Of a stretch of DNA of 9,854 nucleotides, positions 1-6,924 are shown piece by piece; the stretch's first letter is position 1, and the number at the start of each line of letters is the position of its first letter. A program made the position numbers and the translations under genes. Below the pieces are notes generated by a model. The model was not told the DNA's origin and did no database searches. It worked only from the letters and a program-made list of their open reading frames with translations. The DNA comes from Acidobacteriaceae bacterium (GTDB lineage Bacteria; Acidobacteriota; Terriglobia; Terriglobales; Acidobacteriaceae), in the NCBI GenBank assembly GCA_003139975.1, contig PLHN01000390.1:495-10348 (forward strand), in the 5' to 3' direction.

Positions 1-1119
1 ATGGGCGCCGAGGTCGAACTGGGCTATGGACGCGCGCAGCATCGCACCACGATCTGCGCGAAAAATCTGGCAACTCCCGAGGCGTCCTACGAATTGGTCA
101 AGACCATGCGTGCCTCCACCCTCGTACTCGGGCCGCTGGTAGCGCGCTGCGGACGCGCCCGCGTTTCCCTGCCCGGCGGCTGCGCCATCGGGGCGCGCCC
201 AATTGACCTTCACATCAAAGGCCTGGAGCGCCTGGGCGCCAAAATCACGCAGGAACACGGCTACATCGAAGCAACCGTCGACCGCCTCAAGGGCGCTGAG
301 ATCGTCTTCGACAAAATCACCGTGACCGGCACCGAAGATCTCCTCATGGCCGCGGCGCTGGCCGACGGCGAAACCGTGATGCAAAACTGCGCCCGCGAGC
401 CGGAAGTGGCCGATCTGGCGGCCTTGCTGAACGCCATGGGGGCGAAGATCGAGGGCGCGGGAACGCCGACCATTTCAGTCAAGGGCGTCAGCAAGCTGCA
501 CGGCGCGCGGCATCGCATCATCCCGGATCGTATCGAGGCCGGCACTTTCATCGTCGCCAGCGCCTTGACGGGCGGGGACCTGAATGTCACCGGTTGCGAT
601 CCTCACCACCTGACCGCCGTCTTACGAAAGCTCTCCGAAACAGGCGTGAAGACCGCCGTGAAACCCGATTCCGTGCGCGTGATGGGGGATCATCCGCTGA
701 AGGCGGCGGATATGAACACCGAGGAGTACCCGGGTTTTCCCACCGATATGCAGGCGCAATACATGGCGCTGGCGACGCAGGCCGAGGGCACGTCGCTTGT
801 GGTCGAGAATATTTTTGAGAATCGCTTCATGCATGCGCAGGAACTGGTGCGCATGGGCGCCAACATCAAGATTGAAGGACGCCGCGCCATCGTCAGGGGG
901 AAAACGCCCCTCAGCGCCGCGGCGGTGCTGGCATCCGACCTGCGGGCTTCGGCGTCGTTGGTGCTGGCCGCCCTGGTGGCCGATGGCGAGACGATTATTG
1001 ACCGCGTGTATCACATTGACCGCGGCTACGAAAACATCGAAGAGAAGCTGAAGGGCGTCGGCGCCGAGATCCGGCGCGTGGGAGACATCTTTCCTAAACG
1101 CCGCGCACAGGGGATCTAG
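1..1119 (+). CDS. murA: UDP-N-acetylglucosamine 1-carboxyvinyltransferase (MurA), 5'-truncated by window edge
   Basis: Cytoplasmic enzyme of the first committed step of peptidoglycan synthesis: it transfers enolpyruvate from PEP to UDP-GlcNAc. The visible 372 codons align with E. coli MurA (419 aa, from memory) from about residue 60 to the end. Seen directly: [10 protein letters not shown] at 30-39, the loop [11 protein letters not shown] with Cys61 matching the catalytic, fosfomycin-target Cys115, [24 protein letters not shown] with Asp249 matching Asp305, [18 protein letters not shown] with Arg315, and YHIDRGYE with Arg341. The ATG at base 1 is an internal Met: the sequence MGAEVELG continues a conserved inner-domain helix, so about 55-60 N-terminal residues, including the Lys22 motif region, lie upstream of the window. 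The stop is TAG at 1117-1119. The product should be cytoplasmic and fosfomycin-sensitive, since Cys is retained. The gene converges on the glycosyltransferase at 1169. The family assignment is secure. MurA1 versus MurA2 cannot be decided here. Confidence 0.97.
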   Translation: MGAEVELGYGRAQHRTTICAKNLATPEASYELVKTMRASTLVLGPLVARCGRARVSLPGGCAIGARPIDLHIKGLERLGAKITQEHGYIEATVDRLKGAEIVFDKITVTGTEDLLMAAALADGETVMQNCAREPEVADLAALLNAMGAKIEGAGTPTISVKGVSKLHGARHRIIPDRIEAGTFIVASALTGGDLNVTGCDPHHLTAVLRKLSETGVKTAVKPDSVRVMGDHPLKAADMNTEEYPGFPTDMQAQYMALATQAEGTSLVVENIFENRFMHAQELVRMGANIKIEGRRAIVRGKTPLSAAAVLASDLRASASLVLAALVADGETIIDRVYHIDRGYENIEEKLKGVGAEIRRVGDIFPKRRAQGI

Positions 1120-1136
1120 ACGGAGTGTCGAATCGC

Positions 1137-1161
1137 CGCGCCAAATCAACTCTCTGGCGCG
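1137..1161. terminator. Stem-loop between convergent murA and glycosyltransferase genes
   Basis: The 49-bp convergent gap holds a perfect 7-bp inverted repeat, CGCGCCA (1137-1143) and TGGCGCG (1155-1161), around an 11-nt loop. There is no T-tract on either side, so it is not a classical intrinsic terminator. It may be a weak bidirectional terminator or an mRNA 3'-end stabiliser. No other terminator is visible in the gap. Confidence 0.35.
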
Positions 1162-1168
1162 CACCGAA

Positions 1169-3124
1169 TCACTCCCTCCAAAAGATATGGAATATGCCGA
1201 TCAGCCGGCTCTCCGGAAACTTGCGGATGATCTCGGCTCGGACCGCGGGGCTCGTCTCAGATCCCGGAAAGAATGGCCTTTCGTTGATAACCACAACCTT
1301 CACGTCGTTCGCTTGCAGGGCCTGCAACACATTGCCGGGCTGGGCGCCCCCATCGTCTCGCGTAACATTCTTCAGCCCCGCCAGAAAATAGAACTCGGGG
1401 CAATCGTTCCCCGCGTATAGCAGTCCGTTCGGGGAGTGTTGTTGAACAAGATGAACGATTTCGTCGTAGCTCGATGCAAACTCGGTCCGCAGCCCTCCGG
1501 CGCGCTCGACCCGCAGTTCGTCCATCGACCCTACTTTGTGGGTCAGTTCATAGATGTAATCCGGGACCAGCCTCACCACGCCAAACAGCAGATAAAATCC
1601 CATCAGGGACGCGAGAACATACGTTCCCGTCTGCTTCCTCACAGTTGCCACAATCGCGACCGCGGCCAACAACGTCAGCGGCAGCGAGTACGACAAGTAA
1701 ATTGGCGCCGCAAACGGAAACTGCACAAAGCTGCAGAGGGCGGCCAGAGAGATCAGTAACATCACCCGCTGCCGCTGCAAGTTTGTCAGGCTGCCCGATT
1801 TTGCCGCCGTCAGTACGACAACTGCTCCTGACATCACAACCAGCGGAGTTAGCGATGCGGCCGAAAACCATACACCGGAAACTATCGCCTGACCTGACCG
1901 ATAGAGCAGCGCCGCCAGCCCCACACCAACGCTTACGCCCACGACCTTCCCTTGGAATTCGCCGCAGTACATTGCCGCCGCAACCAGTCCGATCAAGGCT
2001 AGCGCATATACGCTTGCCTCCATGCCGACAGGACGAATTACTCCCAAGCCAGCCGAGCGGGCGATCGCACTCCCTGTAACACCGGAAAAGAATGCGCCAA
2101 CCGCTCCGGAGCGGGCATAAGGCACAAGGAACCCGATGACCGGACCGAGGACTCCGGCGACAAATGGAATGACCAGCCGGAGCAACGCGCGAAATCTCGT
2201 AACGGTTCCAGCGGAGTGAACTCGACACTCCGATAGCAGAATGAGCCCCACTAGCGCTATTGCAGGCAGCACGAACTGGTAGAGCTCACCGCCTCCCAAT
2301 CGCCCATGAAACAGGTGGATTGCCACGGCCAGGAACAGCAGTAGCGAACTCGTACTGAAGACCCTATACGCGCTCGCTCGCTCTTTCGTTTCGTCTGATT
2401 CATGATCGCCCTGTTCCACAAAAACCAGAAATAGCAGCACCCCGGCAATGTAGTAGGCGCCAATTACCTTGATGAGTACGGATATTCCGCCGCAGACGCC
2501 CGCCGCAAACAGCCAGCGCGTCTTGCGCACTTCGAGATATCGAAGCAAAGCAGCCGCTCCGAAGGTGGCGAAGAACAGGTTGTACCAGGACGGCATCGCT
2601 GCGGGATAATTTGGGAAACTCCACGACACCGCCAGAACCGTAATCAGTCCGGCCCCGAGCGCGGAGGTAAAACGAAGCGCAACGTAGTAGATGGCCGGAA
2701 GCCACGCCAGAAAAAACAGATACACGCAGATGCGTAGCGACATCAGATTTACGCCGAAGGCACGAAACGCCAGAGCATGAATTACGCTCAACCCGCCGGT
2801 ATAGATCTCTACAAAGTCTCGGTGTGGAAGCTGTCCGCCGAGCACACGCAGTGCGCTTTGGGCAAGAGTGCCTTCATCGGCCGGAACCCATCCGCTGCCG
2901 ATTTGAAGGCCAGCGTAGACGGCGGAAGTGAACAAGACCACGCCCAGTACCAACAGGGGAACAGTCCGCTCCGGAATCGCGGTTGACACCACCCTTCCCT
3001 TCTTGCCAACTGCGGCTTCCTCTTGAGATTCTTCCCGAACCCTCAGTTCAATATCGAGAGCCTCTCGACCAGCCGTCGCGCTCCTCACCATCCCTGACTC
3101 TGAAGTCCCGACCTTGCTGTTCAC
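1169..3124 (-). CDS. Multi-spanning GT-C-type membrane glycosyltransferase (ArnT/PMT-like), specificity unknown
   Basis: A 651-aa inner-membrane protein. Residues 1-50 are polar and cytoplasmic. The first membrane helix is at about 54-75, followed by the first periplasmic loop with PADEG (Asp83, Glu84), the acidic motif typical of GT-C enzymes that use polyprenyl-phosphate sugars. It continues ALRVLGGQLPHRDF, a signature often seen in ArnT/PMT-like proteins. About ten or more further hydrophobic segments run to about 520. The last ~130 residues (521-651) are soluble and probably periplasmic, as in many GT-C proteins. The expected role is transfer of a lipid-linked sugar to an acceptor on the outer face of the inner membrane. 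Donor and acceptor are not readable from sequence. The start is GTG at 3124-3122, overlapping the TGA of the upstream TPR gene (GTGA), with GGAG 5 nt before it. An alternative start is Met12 (GMVRS). The divergent polyprenyl-phosphoarabinose operon suggests, but does not show, that the donor could be an arabinosyl lipid. Confidence 0.85.
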   Translation of the reverse strand: MNSKVGTSESGMVRSATAGREALDIELRVREESQEEAAVGKKGRVVSTAIPERTVPLLVLGVVLFTSAVYAGLQIGSGWVPADEGTLAQSALRVLGGQLPHRDFVEIYTGGLSVIHALAFRAFGVNLMSLRICVYLFFLAWLPAIYYVALRFTSALGAGLITVLAVSWSFPNYPAAMPSWYNLFFATFGAAALLRYLEVRKTRWLFAAGVCGGISVLIKVIGAYYIAGVLLFLVFVEQGDHESDETKERASAYRVFSTSSLLLFLAVAIHLFHGRLGGGELYQFVLPAIALVGLILLSECRVHSAGTVTRFRALLRLVIPFVAGVLGPVIGFLVPYARSGAVGAFFSGVTGSAIARSAGLGVIRPVGMEASVYALALIGLVAAAMYCGEFQGKVVGVSVGVGLAALLYRSGQAIVSGVWFSAASLTPLVVMSGAVVVLTAAKSGSLTNLQRQRVMLLISLAALCSFVQFPFAAPIYLSYSLPLTLLAAVAIVATVRKQTGTYVLASLMGFYLLFGVVRLVPDYIYELTHKVGSMDELRVERAGGLRTEFASSYDEIVHLVQQHSPNGLLYAGNDCPEFYFLAGLKNVTRDDGGAQPGNVLQALQANDVKVVVINERPFFPGSETSPAVRAEIIRKFPESRLIGIFHIFWRE

Positions 3125-5097
3125 TTTGGCTCCAGTGCCGTCAAGCGAAGCTTGGCGTCCGCGCTCTCTCCGTTGAGCTGCAATGTCCGCCGGTATTCTT
3201 CCCGAGCAGCGTTCTTCTCGCCGCTCTTCTCCAGCGACAGGCCCAGCCAGTAGTGATAGTCGTAGACGGTCGGATCCATCGTCACTGCCTGCTGCAGGTA
3301 AGCCTGCGCAGCCGTGTTGTTCCCCTCAAGAAACAGAGCCCGACCCAGGAAGTGCCGTGGCGCTGCCAATTCCGGCGACAGTTGGACAGCGTGCTGAAGC
3401 AGCGGTTCGGCAGCGCGATAATCTCCTGCCGTCAAGTGAATATTTCCGCAGTTGTAAGCGGCCGAATACAGATCCGCGTCTCGCGCCAGAACTTGCGCGC
3501 AAAGCCCCAGCGCTTGATCGTAATCTCCAAGTTTTCCCCACATCGCGGCAACGGCAACAGCGCCCGTATCCGATTTCGCGTATTCGGGCATCAAGCTCTG
3601 GGCAAACTGCAGCGCGGCACGCCCTTGCTGGTAGCGTCCTGCGGCAATGTAGACATCGGCCAGCGCATAAGCTCCATAGAGATAGTCCGGGCGGCGCCGG
3701 AAGGCATCTTCGACAAGTGGTATCGCGCGATCGTAGGCTTTCAGCCGGCTGTATTCGCGCGCCAAGCCTACTTCGGTGTATGGATTTTGCGGATAAAGCT
3801 CGTATCCGCGGGAATAGATGAGCAGGTCTGAGTCCCAGTATCCCTGCTCCGGTAAGGACAGGCTCACATAACCCAAGGAGAGCACGATCACTGCCGTTCC
3901 TTGCACTGCCGCTGCGCTCCACCGCTTTGCGCGGGGAAGAAGGCGGATGGCCTTTGCCACGAGAATGCAAAATCCTACAGAACCGAGGTAGATGTACCGG
4001 TCCCGTACAAAATCCCCGTCCACAAAGCTCCGTAAATAAAGCGCTGGGGCGAGACCGATAATCATCCAAAGCGCTGCGAAGACGACCAATAAGTCATTCT
4101 TGCGTCGCGCCCAGAAGTAAAGCAGGCCGCCCACAGCGAGCAGCACGAACATAGGCACGACAAACCGGCCCACGTCCTCGGCGGTCACATACGGCGTGAA
4201 ATAGAGGCCCGTTAGCCTGATCGGCAATAGGAGCTGCCGCAGGTAAAAAACGAGGACATAGGGCAGCGTCAACAGCATGTCGCCAAACGTATGATTAGGG
4301 TCGAACTTGCCGGTTACCGCATTCAGCGCGAATTTGCGAAGCAGTAAGTAGGCAATCGTGACCGCGGCATAGGGAAAGGCAGCCAGGACTGCCCTCCATA
4401 TCCTCTGCGCGTAGCCGGACGTTTTCGTAGCGGGAAAAAGCAATTCGTAGGCGCCGACCAGCAGACAAAAACCCAGAGCGATCTCTTTGGTGAGCAGGGC
4501 GCATGCGCAGAAAGCAAGCGATGCGACACGCCACGGAAGTGCGTGCTTGGATCCGGGGTGGCGGGCGCTGAGAAAGGCTACGAACGACAGCGCCGCCAAT
4601 GTTGTGGCCATACTGTCGGCGACGGAGGAGATCCAGGCAACGCACTCAATATGAATCGGGTGTAGCGCGAAGATAACTGTGGCCAACGCAGCAGTCCAAT
4701 ACTCCAACCCGAGCTTGCGCACGAGCCAGAACACTGCTGTCACAGCTGCTACGTGCATCAGGACCGCTCCCAGATGCCATCCCCATGGGTGCAGCCCGAC
4801 CAGCGCGTAGTTCAGCATCGACCAAACTACAAACAATGGGCGGTAATACAGCTGAAAACGCCCCGTGTGATACCAAAGGTCGCTGATGAAGACCTTATGC
4901 AGTTTGCCCATCGAACGAATGATCGGGTTGTCGACAATCTGCGCCTTGTCGTCCCACACAAACTGGAACATCAGAGTGCCGCTGTACAGTACTGCAGTCG
5001 CCGCGGCTATCGTCGTTAGTAGAATTGCCGGATGGGAGTAATAGTTCGCCAGCAGGTCCCATGCGCTCGCTTTTTGATCTGTATGTTTTAGTTCCAT
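3121..5097 (-). CDS. TMTC-like GT-C glycosyltransferase with six C-terminal TPRs
   Basis: A 658-aa protein (numbered from the ATG at 5097) built like eukaryotic TMTC1-4 O-mannosyltransferases: an N-terminal multi-spanning GT-C domain (about 25-410) followed by tetratricopeptide repeats. Seen: the first helix at about 25-45; a loop with FVWDD (Asp49, Asp50) and DNPII; YYRPL at 84-88; HPIHIECVAWISSVAD at 146-161; and LLTKE at 201-205. These are the recurring motifs of this family. TPRs occupy about 438-644 in six units of roughly 34 residues, for example AGDYRAAEPLLQHAVQLSPE. The TPR part is expected to be periplasmic and to recognise a protein or glycan acceptor. Bacterial members are largely uncharacterised, so neither donor nor acceptor is known. 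A GTG at 5100 lies one codon upstream. The ATG is preferred because AGGA (5108-5105) is 7 nt before it, against 4 nt for GTG. The gene is the first of a two-gene operon and is translationally coupled to the next by the GTGA overlap. Confidence 0.87.
   Translation of the reverse strand: MELKHTDQKASAWDLLANYYSHPAILLTTIAAATAVLYSGTLMFQFVWDDKAQIVDNPIIRSMGKLHKVFISDLWYHTGRFQLYYRPLFVVWSMLNYALVGLHPWGWHLGAVLMHVAAVTAVFWLVRKLGLEYWTAALATVIFALHPIHIECVAWISSVADSMATTLAALSFVAFLSARHPGSKHALPWRVASLAFCACALLTKEIALGFCLLVGAYELLFPATKTSGYAQRIWRAVLAAFPYAAVTIAYLLLRKFALNAVTGKFDPNHTFGDMLLTLPYVLVFYLRQLLLPIRLTGLYFTPYVTAEDVGRFVVPMFVLLAVGGLLYFWARRKNDLLVVFAALWMIIGLAPALYLRSFVDGDFVRDRYIYLGSVGFCILVAKAIRLLPRAKRWSAAAVQGTAVIVLSLGYVSLSLPEQGYWDSDLLIYSRGYELYPQNPYTEVGLAREYSRLKAYDRAIPLVEDAFRRRPDYLYGAYALADVYIAAGRYQQGRAALQFAQSLMPEYAKSDTGAVAVAAMWGKLGDYDQALGLCAQVLARDADLYSAAYNCGNIHLTAGDYRAAEPLLQHAVQLSPELAAPRHFLGRALFLEGNNTAAQAYLQQAVTMDPTVYDYHYWLGLSLEKSGEKNAAREEYRRTLQLNGESADAKLRLTALEPK
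3130..3133 (-). promoter_or_regulatory. Shine-Dalgarno GGAG for the downstream GT-C gene
   Basis: On the minus strand GGAG lies 5 nt before the GTG start at 3124, inside the last codons of the TPR gene. It supports the GTG start and the 4-bp overlap, implying coupled translation of the two glycosyltransferases. Confidence 0.65.
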
Positions 5098-5382
5098 CAC
5101 CCTGTCCTGAAGTCGCGCGGACTGCCCCGCGCTTGTTCCTTCTTCATTTTGCGTCCAGCACCGCCAAACCCATCTTGGCTTCCGGTTCTCTAGCCGTTGT
5201 CACGCGCCAGGGTCGTGATTGAGAGTTGGCTCGCTCAGCTTCCAACTTTAGTAACCTTGCCCGGAGTCTGCGAAACCGCTCCAGATCGGTCACATACTAT
5301 CCCTCGTTCCAGCGGCGCGCATGTTACCCAGGTTACCTGCGCGCGCCGGTTCTTCCCCTGTTTTGCACCTTCCTTTGCGACC
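5098..5382. promoter_or_regulatory. Divergent intergenic region between the glycosyltransferase and DPA-type operons
   Basis: About 285 bp separate the two start codons, so promoters for both operons should lie here. I see no convincing pair of -35 and -10 boxes on either strand. The best -10-like string on the + strand is TACTAT (5295-5300), without a good -35 at 17 nt. A possible minus-strand -10 is TACTAA, read from about 5253 to 5248. An open frame in phase with the HAD-UbiA gene runs back to a TTG at 5197, but its translation is rich in Pro, Ser, Thr and Arg and looks non-coding. No RNA gene or riboswitch is recognisable. Confidence 0.5.
5314..5347. repeat. Nested inverted and direct repeats, possible operator
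   Basis: Outer arms GGCGCGC (5314-5320) and GCGCGCC (5341-5347) form an inverted repeat. Between them GTTACC occurs twice (5323-5328 and 5332-5337), 9 bp apart, and CAGGT/ACCTG forms an 11-bp odd palindrome (5329-5339). It lies 36 bp before the proposed start of the HAD-UbiA gene, where an operator or 5'-UTR hairpin would be expected. The GC arms are low-complexity, so chance is possible. Confidence 0.35.
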
Positions 5383-6849
5383 ATGATTCTCATGGGAGCT
5401 GCAGGAACCCGTGTCGCCCGAGGAGTGTCGCCGGTATTGTGCGTAGATTTGGACGGCACTTTGATCCGGGGCGATCTGCTGTGGGAATGCGTTCTTGCTC
5501 TTTTGAAAGCCCGCCCCACTACACTGTTTTTATTGCCTGTGTGGCTGCTGCGAGGCCGCGCTTATTTGAAACAGCAGCTTGCGCGCCACGTCCGTCTCGA
5601 TCCCGCTCGCCTGTGCTATCGCGCTCCGGTTCTTGATCTGCTGCGGGAAGAAAAAGCTCGCAACCGCCGTATTGCCCTGGTAACGGCTGCCAACCGCGAA
5701 CTCGCCGAGTCGGTTTCCCGTCATCTTGGGCTCTTCGACGAAGTCCACGGCAGTGACGACCGGCTCAACCTCAAAGGGCCGGCAAAGGCCGCGTTCTTAT
5801 CCGAACTTTTCGCCGCATCCGGCTTCGACTACATGGGTGACTCGGCTTCCGACGTTGCCGTCTGGCGACATGCGCGGGCGGCATACGTCGTCGGCACACC
5901 AGCGCGAGCAAAGCAGGCCGCTACCGTAACCACGCTCCAAGCCAACATCGTCACCGAACGGGCCTCATGGCGCACTTGGGTGAACGCACTGCGGGGTCAC
6001 CACTGGGCAAAAAACCTGCTGCTGTTTCTGCCTCTCGCTCTTTCGCACAACTTGACCATCGTTCCCATTCTGCGCACCGCCATCGGCTTTGTGCTTTATG
6101 GCTTCTGCGCCTCGGGGCTTTACATTCTCAATGACCTTCTCGACTTGCATTCGGATCGCCAACACCCCTGGAAGAAAGAACGCCCCTTCGCGGCCGGTGA
6201 AATCTCCATCCCCGAAGGTCTAGCCGCGTCGTTTGCGCTTCTGTGCTCTGCATTGGGTGTTGGTTTGCTGCTCGATGCGCAATTTGGCCTGGCTCTGATT
6301 GGATATGCGGCGTTGACGATGTTGTATTCGCTCTATCTGAAGAAAATCGCTTTGCTCGATGTCTTCGTCCTTTCGAGCTTTTACAGTTTTCGCATTCTCG
6401 CCGGAGCCCTGATTTCCGCGACGCCCTTATCGCAGTGGTTTCTCGCTTTCTCCCTATTTTTCTTTTTGAGCCTGGCGATGGCAAAACGGTATTCCGAACT
6501 GCTGCATGCGAATGATCTCGTCGCCTCCGGAAACTCGGGTCGTGGGTATCGCGTTGACGACCGCGAGTTACTGCTCTCGCTTGGCGTTGGCAGCAGCTTC
6601 TCGGCCGTCGTCATTCTCAGCCTATATGTCCACAGCCCGGAAGTGCGCGTGCTTTATTTGTCGCCCGAATATTTGCTCTTGCTTTGCCCGATCGTTCTCT
6701 ACTGGCTCGGCCGAACCTGGCTCTTAGCCCATCGCGGAGAACTGCGCGAGGATCCGGTCACTCTTGCCATCCGGGACCGCGTTAGTTACGGAGCGGCGCT
6801 GGCTTCGGCAGCCGTAATCGCCGCCAGCATGATCCACGTGAGATGGTAG
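5383..6849 (+). CDS. HAD phosphatase-UbiA prenyltransferase fusion (polyprenyl-phosphate phosphoribosyltransferase type)
   Basis: A 488-aa two-domain protein. The N-terminal HAD domain (about 15-200) keeps all core motifs: DLDGT (22-26, nucleophile Asp22 and Asp24), VTAAN (Thr101), a motif III Lys near 131-135, and GDSASD (152-157). The C-terminal UbiA domain (about 203-488) has RGHHWAKN (204-211) and the Asp-rich motif at 250-268, reading ND..D...D..H..K..RP. That is the pattern of mycobacterial DPPR synthase (Rv3806c) rather than of quinone or heme UbiA enzymes. The second motif is YSLYLKKIALLDV (315-327). About eight membrane helices are visible. Expected reaction: transfer of 5-phosphoribosyl from PRPP to polyprenyl phosphate at the inner membrane. 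The cytosolic HAD domain is a natural candidate to remove the 5'-phosphate. It heads the operon with DprE1- and DprE2-like genes. The start ATG at 5383 is chosen because it precedes the HAD core by a normal distance. No Shine-Dalgarno is visible, and Met4 (5392) is an alternative. Confidence 0.9.
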   Translation: MILMGAAGTRVARGVSPVLCVDLDGTLIRGDLLWECVLALLKARPTTLFLLPVWLLRGRAYLKQQLARHVRLDPARLCYRAPVLDLLREEKARNRRIALVTAANRELAESVSRHLGLFDEVHGSDDRLNLKGPAKAAFLSELFAASGFDYMGDSASDVAVWRHARAAYVVGTPARAKQAATVTTLQANIVTERASWRTWVNALRGHHWAKNLLLFLPLALSHNLTIVPILRTAIGFVLYGFCASGLYILNDLLDLHSDRQHPWKKERPFAAGEISIPEGLAASFALLCSALGVGLLLDAQFGLALIGYAALTMLYSLYLKKIALLDVFVLSSFYSFRILAGALISATPLSQWFLAFSLFFFLSLAMAKRYSELLHANDLVASGNSGRGYRVDDRELLLSLGVGSSFSAVVILSLYVHSPEVRVLYLSPEYLLLLCPIVLYWLGRTWLLAHRGELREDPVTLAIRDRVSYGAALASAAVIAASMIHVRW

Positions 6850-6859
6850 GGCCCGGGCA

Positions 6860-6913
6860 AGATTGGCAAGCTGGGTAACAACGGCCTTCGCGGAACTTAA
6901 GTTTAGATTGGCA
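6860..6913 (+). repeat. 9-bp direct repeats flanking a 10-bp palindrome in the operon spacer
   Basis: The 75-bp gap between the HAD-UbiA and DprE1-like genes contains AGATTGGCA twice (6860-6868 and 6905-6913) and the perfect palindrome AACTTAAGTT (6894-6903) just before the second copy. No intrinsic terminator is visible in the gap, so the genes are probably co-transcribed. The sites might serve internal regulation or mRNA processing. Function is unknown. Confidence 0.4.
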
Positions 6914-6924
6914 CTGAAAACACA

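Noticed and set aside
1..3. ATG at base 1 as the true murA start
   Set aside because: It falls within a conserved inner helix of MurA, and about 55-60 residues with conserved N-terminal motifs would be missing, so the gene is simply cut by the window edge.
622..1164. 180-codon minus-strand open frame inside murA
   Set aside because: It is fully antisense to a highly conserved enzyme and its translation shows no motif.
1474..2079. 201-codon + strand open frame antisense to the GT-C gene
   Set aside because: The membrane glycosyltransferase on the other strand has consistent hydrophobic segments and family motifs, while this frame is low-complexity Arg/Pro/Ser.
2983..3831. 282-codon open frame on the + strand
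   Set aside because: It lies antisense across the start of the GT-C gene and the TPR region of the upstream gene. Its composition is Arg/Ser/Pro-rich with no recognisable motif, typical of a shadow frame in GC-rich DNA.
5197..5220. TTGTCA as a -35 box for the donor operon
   Set aside because: No acceptable -10 hexamer follows at 16-18 nt.
5197..5382. N-terminal extension of the HAD-UbiA reading frame to a TTG at 5197 (or GTG at 5215)
   Set aside because: The translation is non-homologous, with no domain features, before a normal HAD start. It covers the divergent promoter region, and the resulting protein would be too long for the family.
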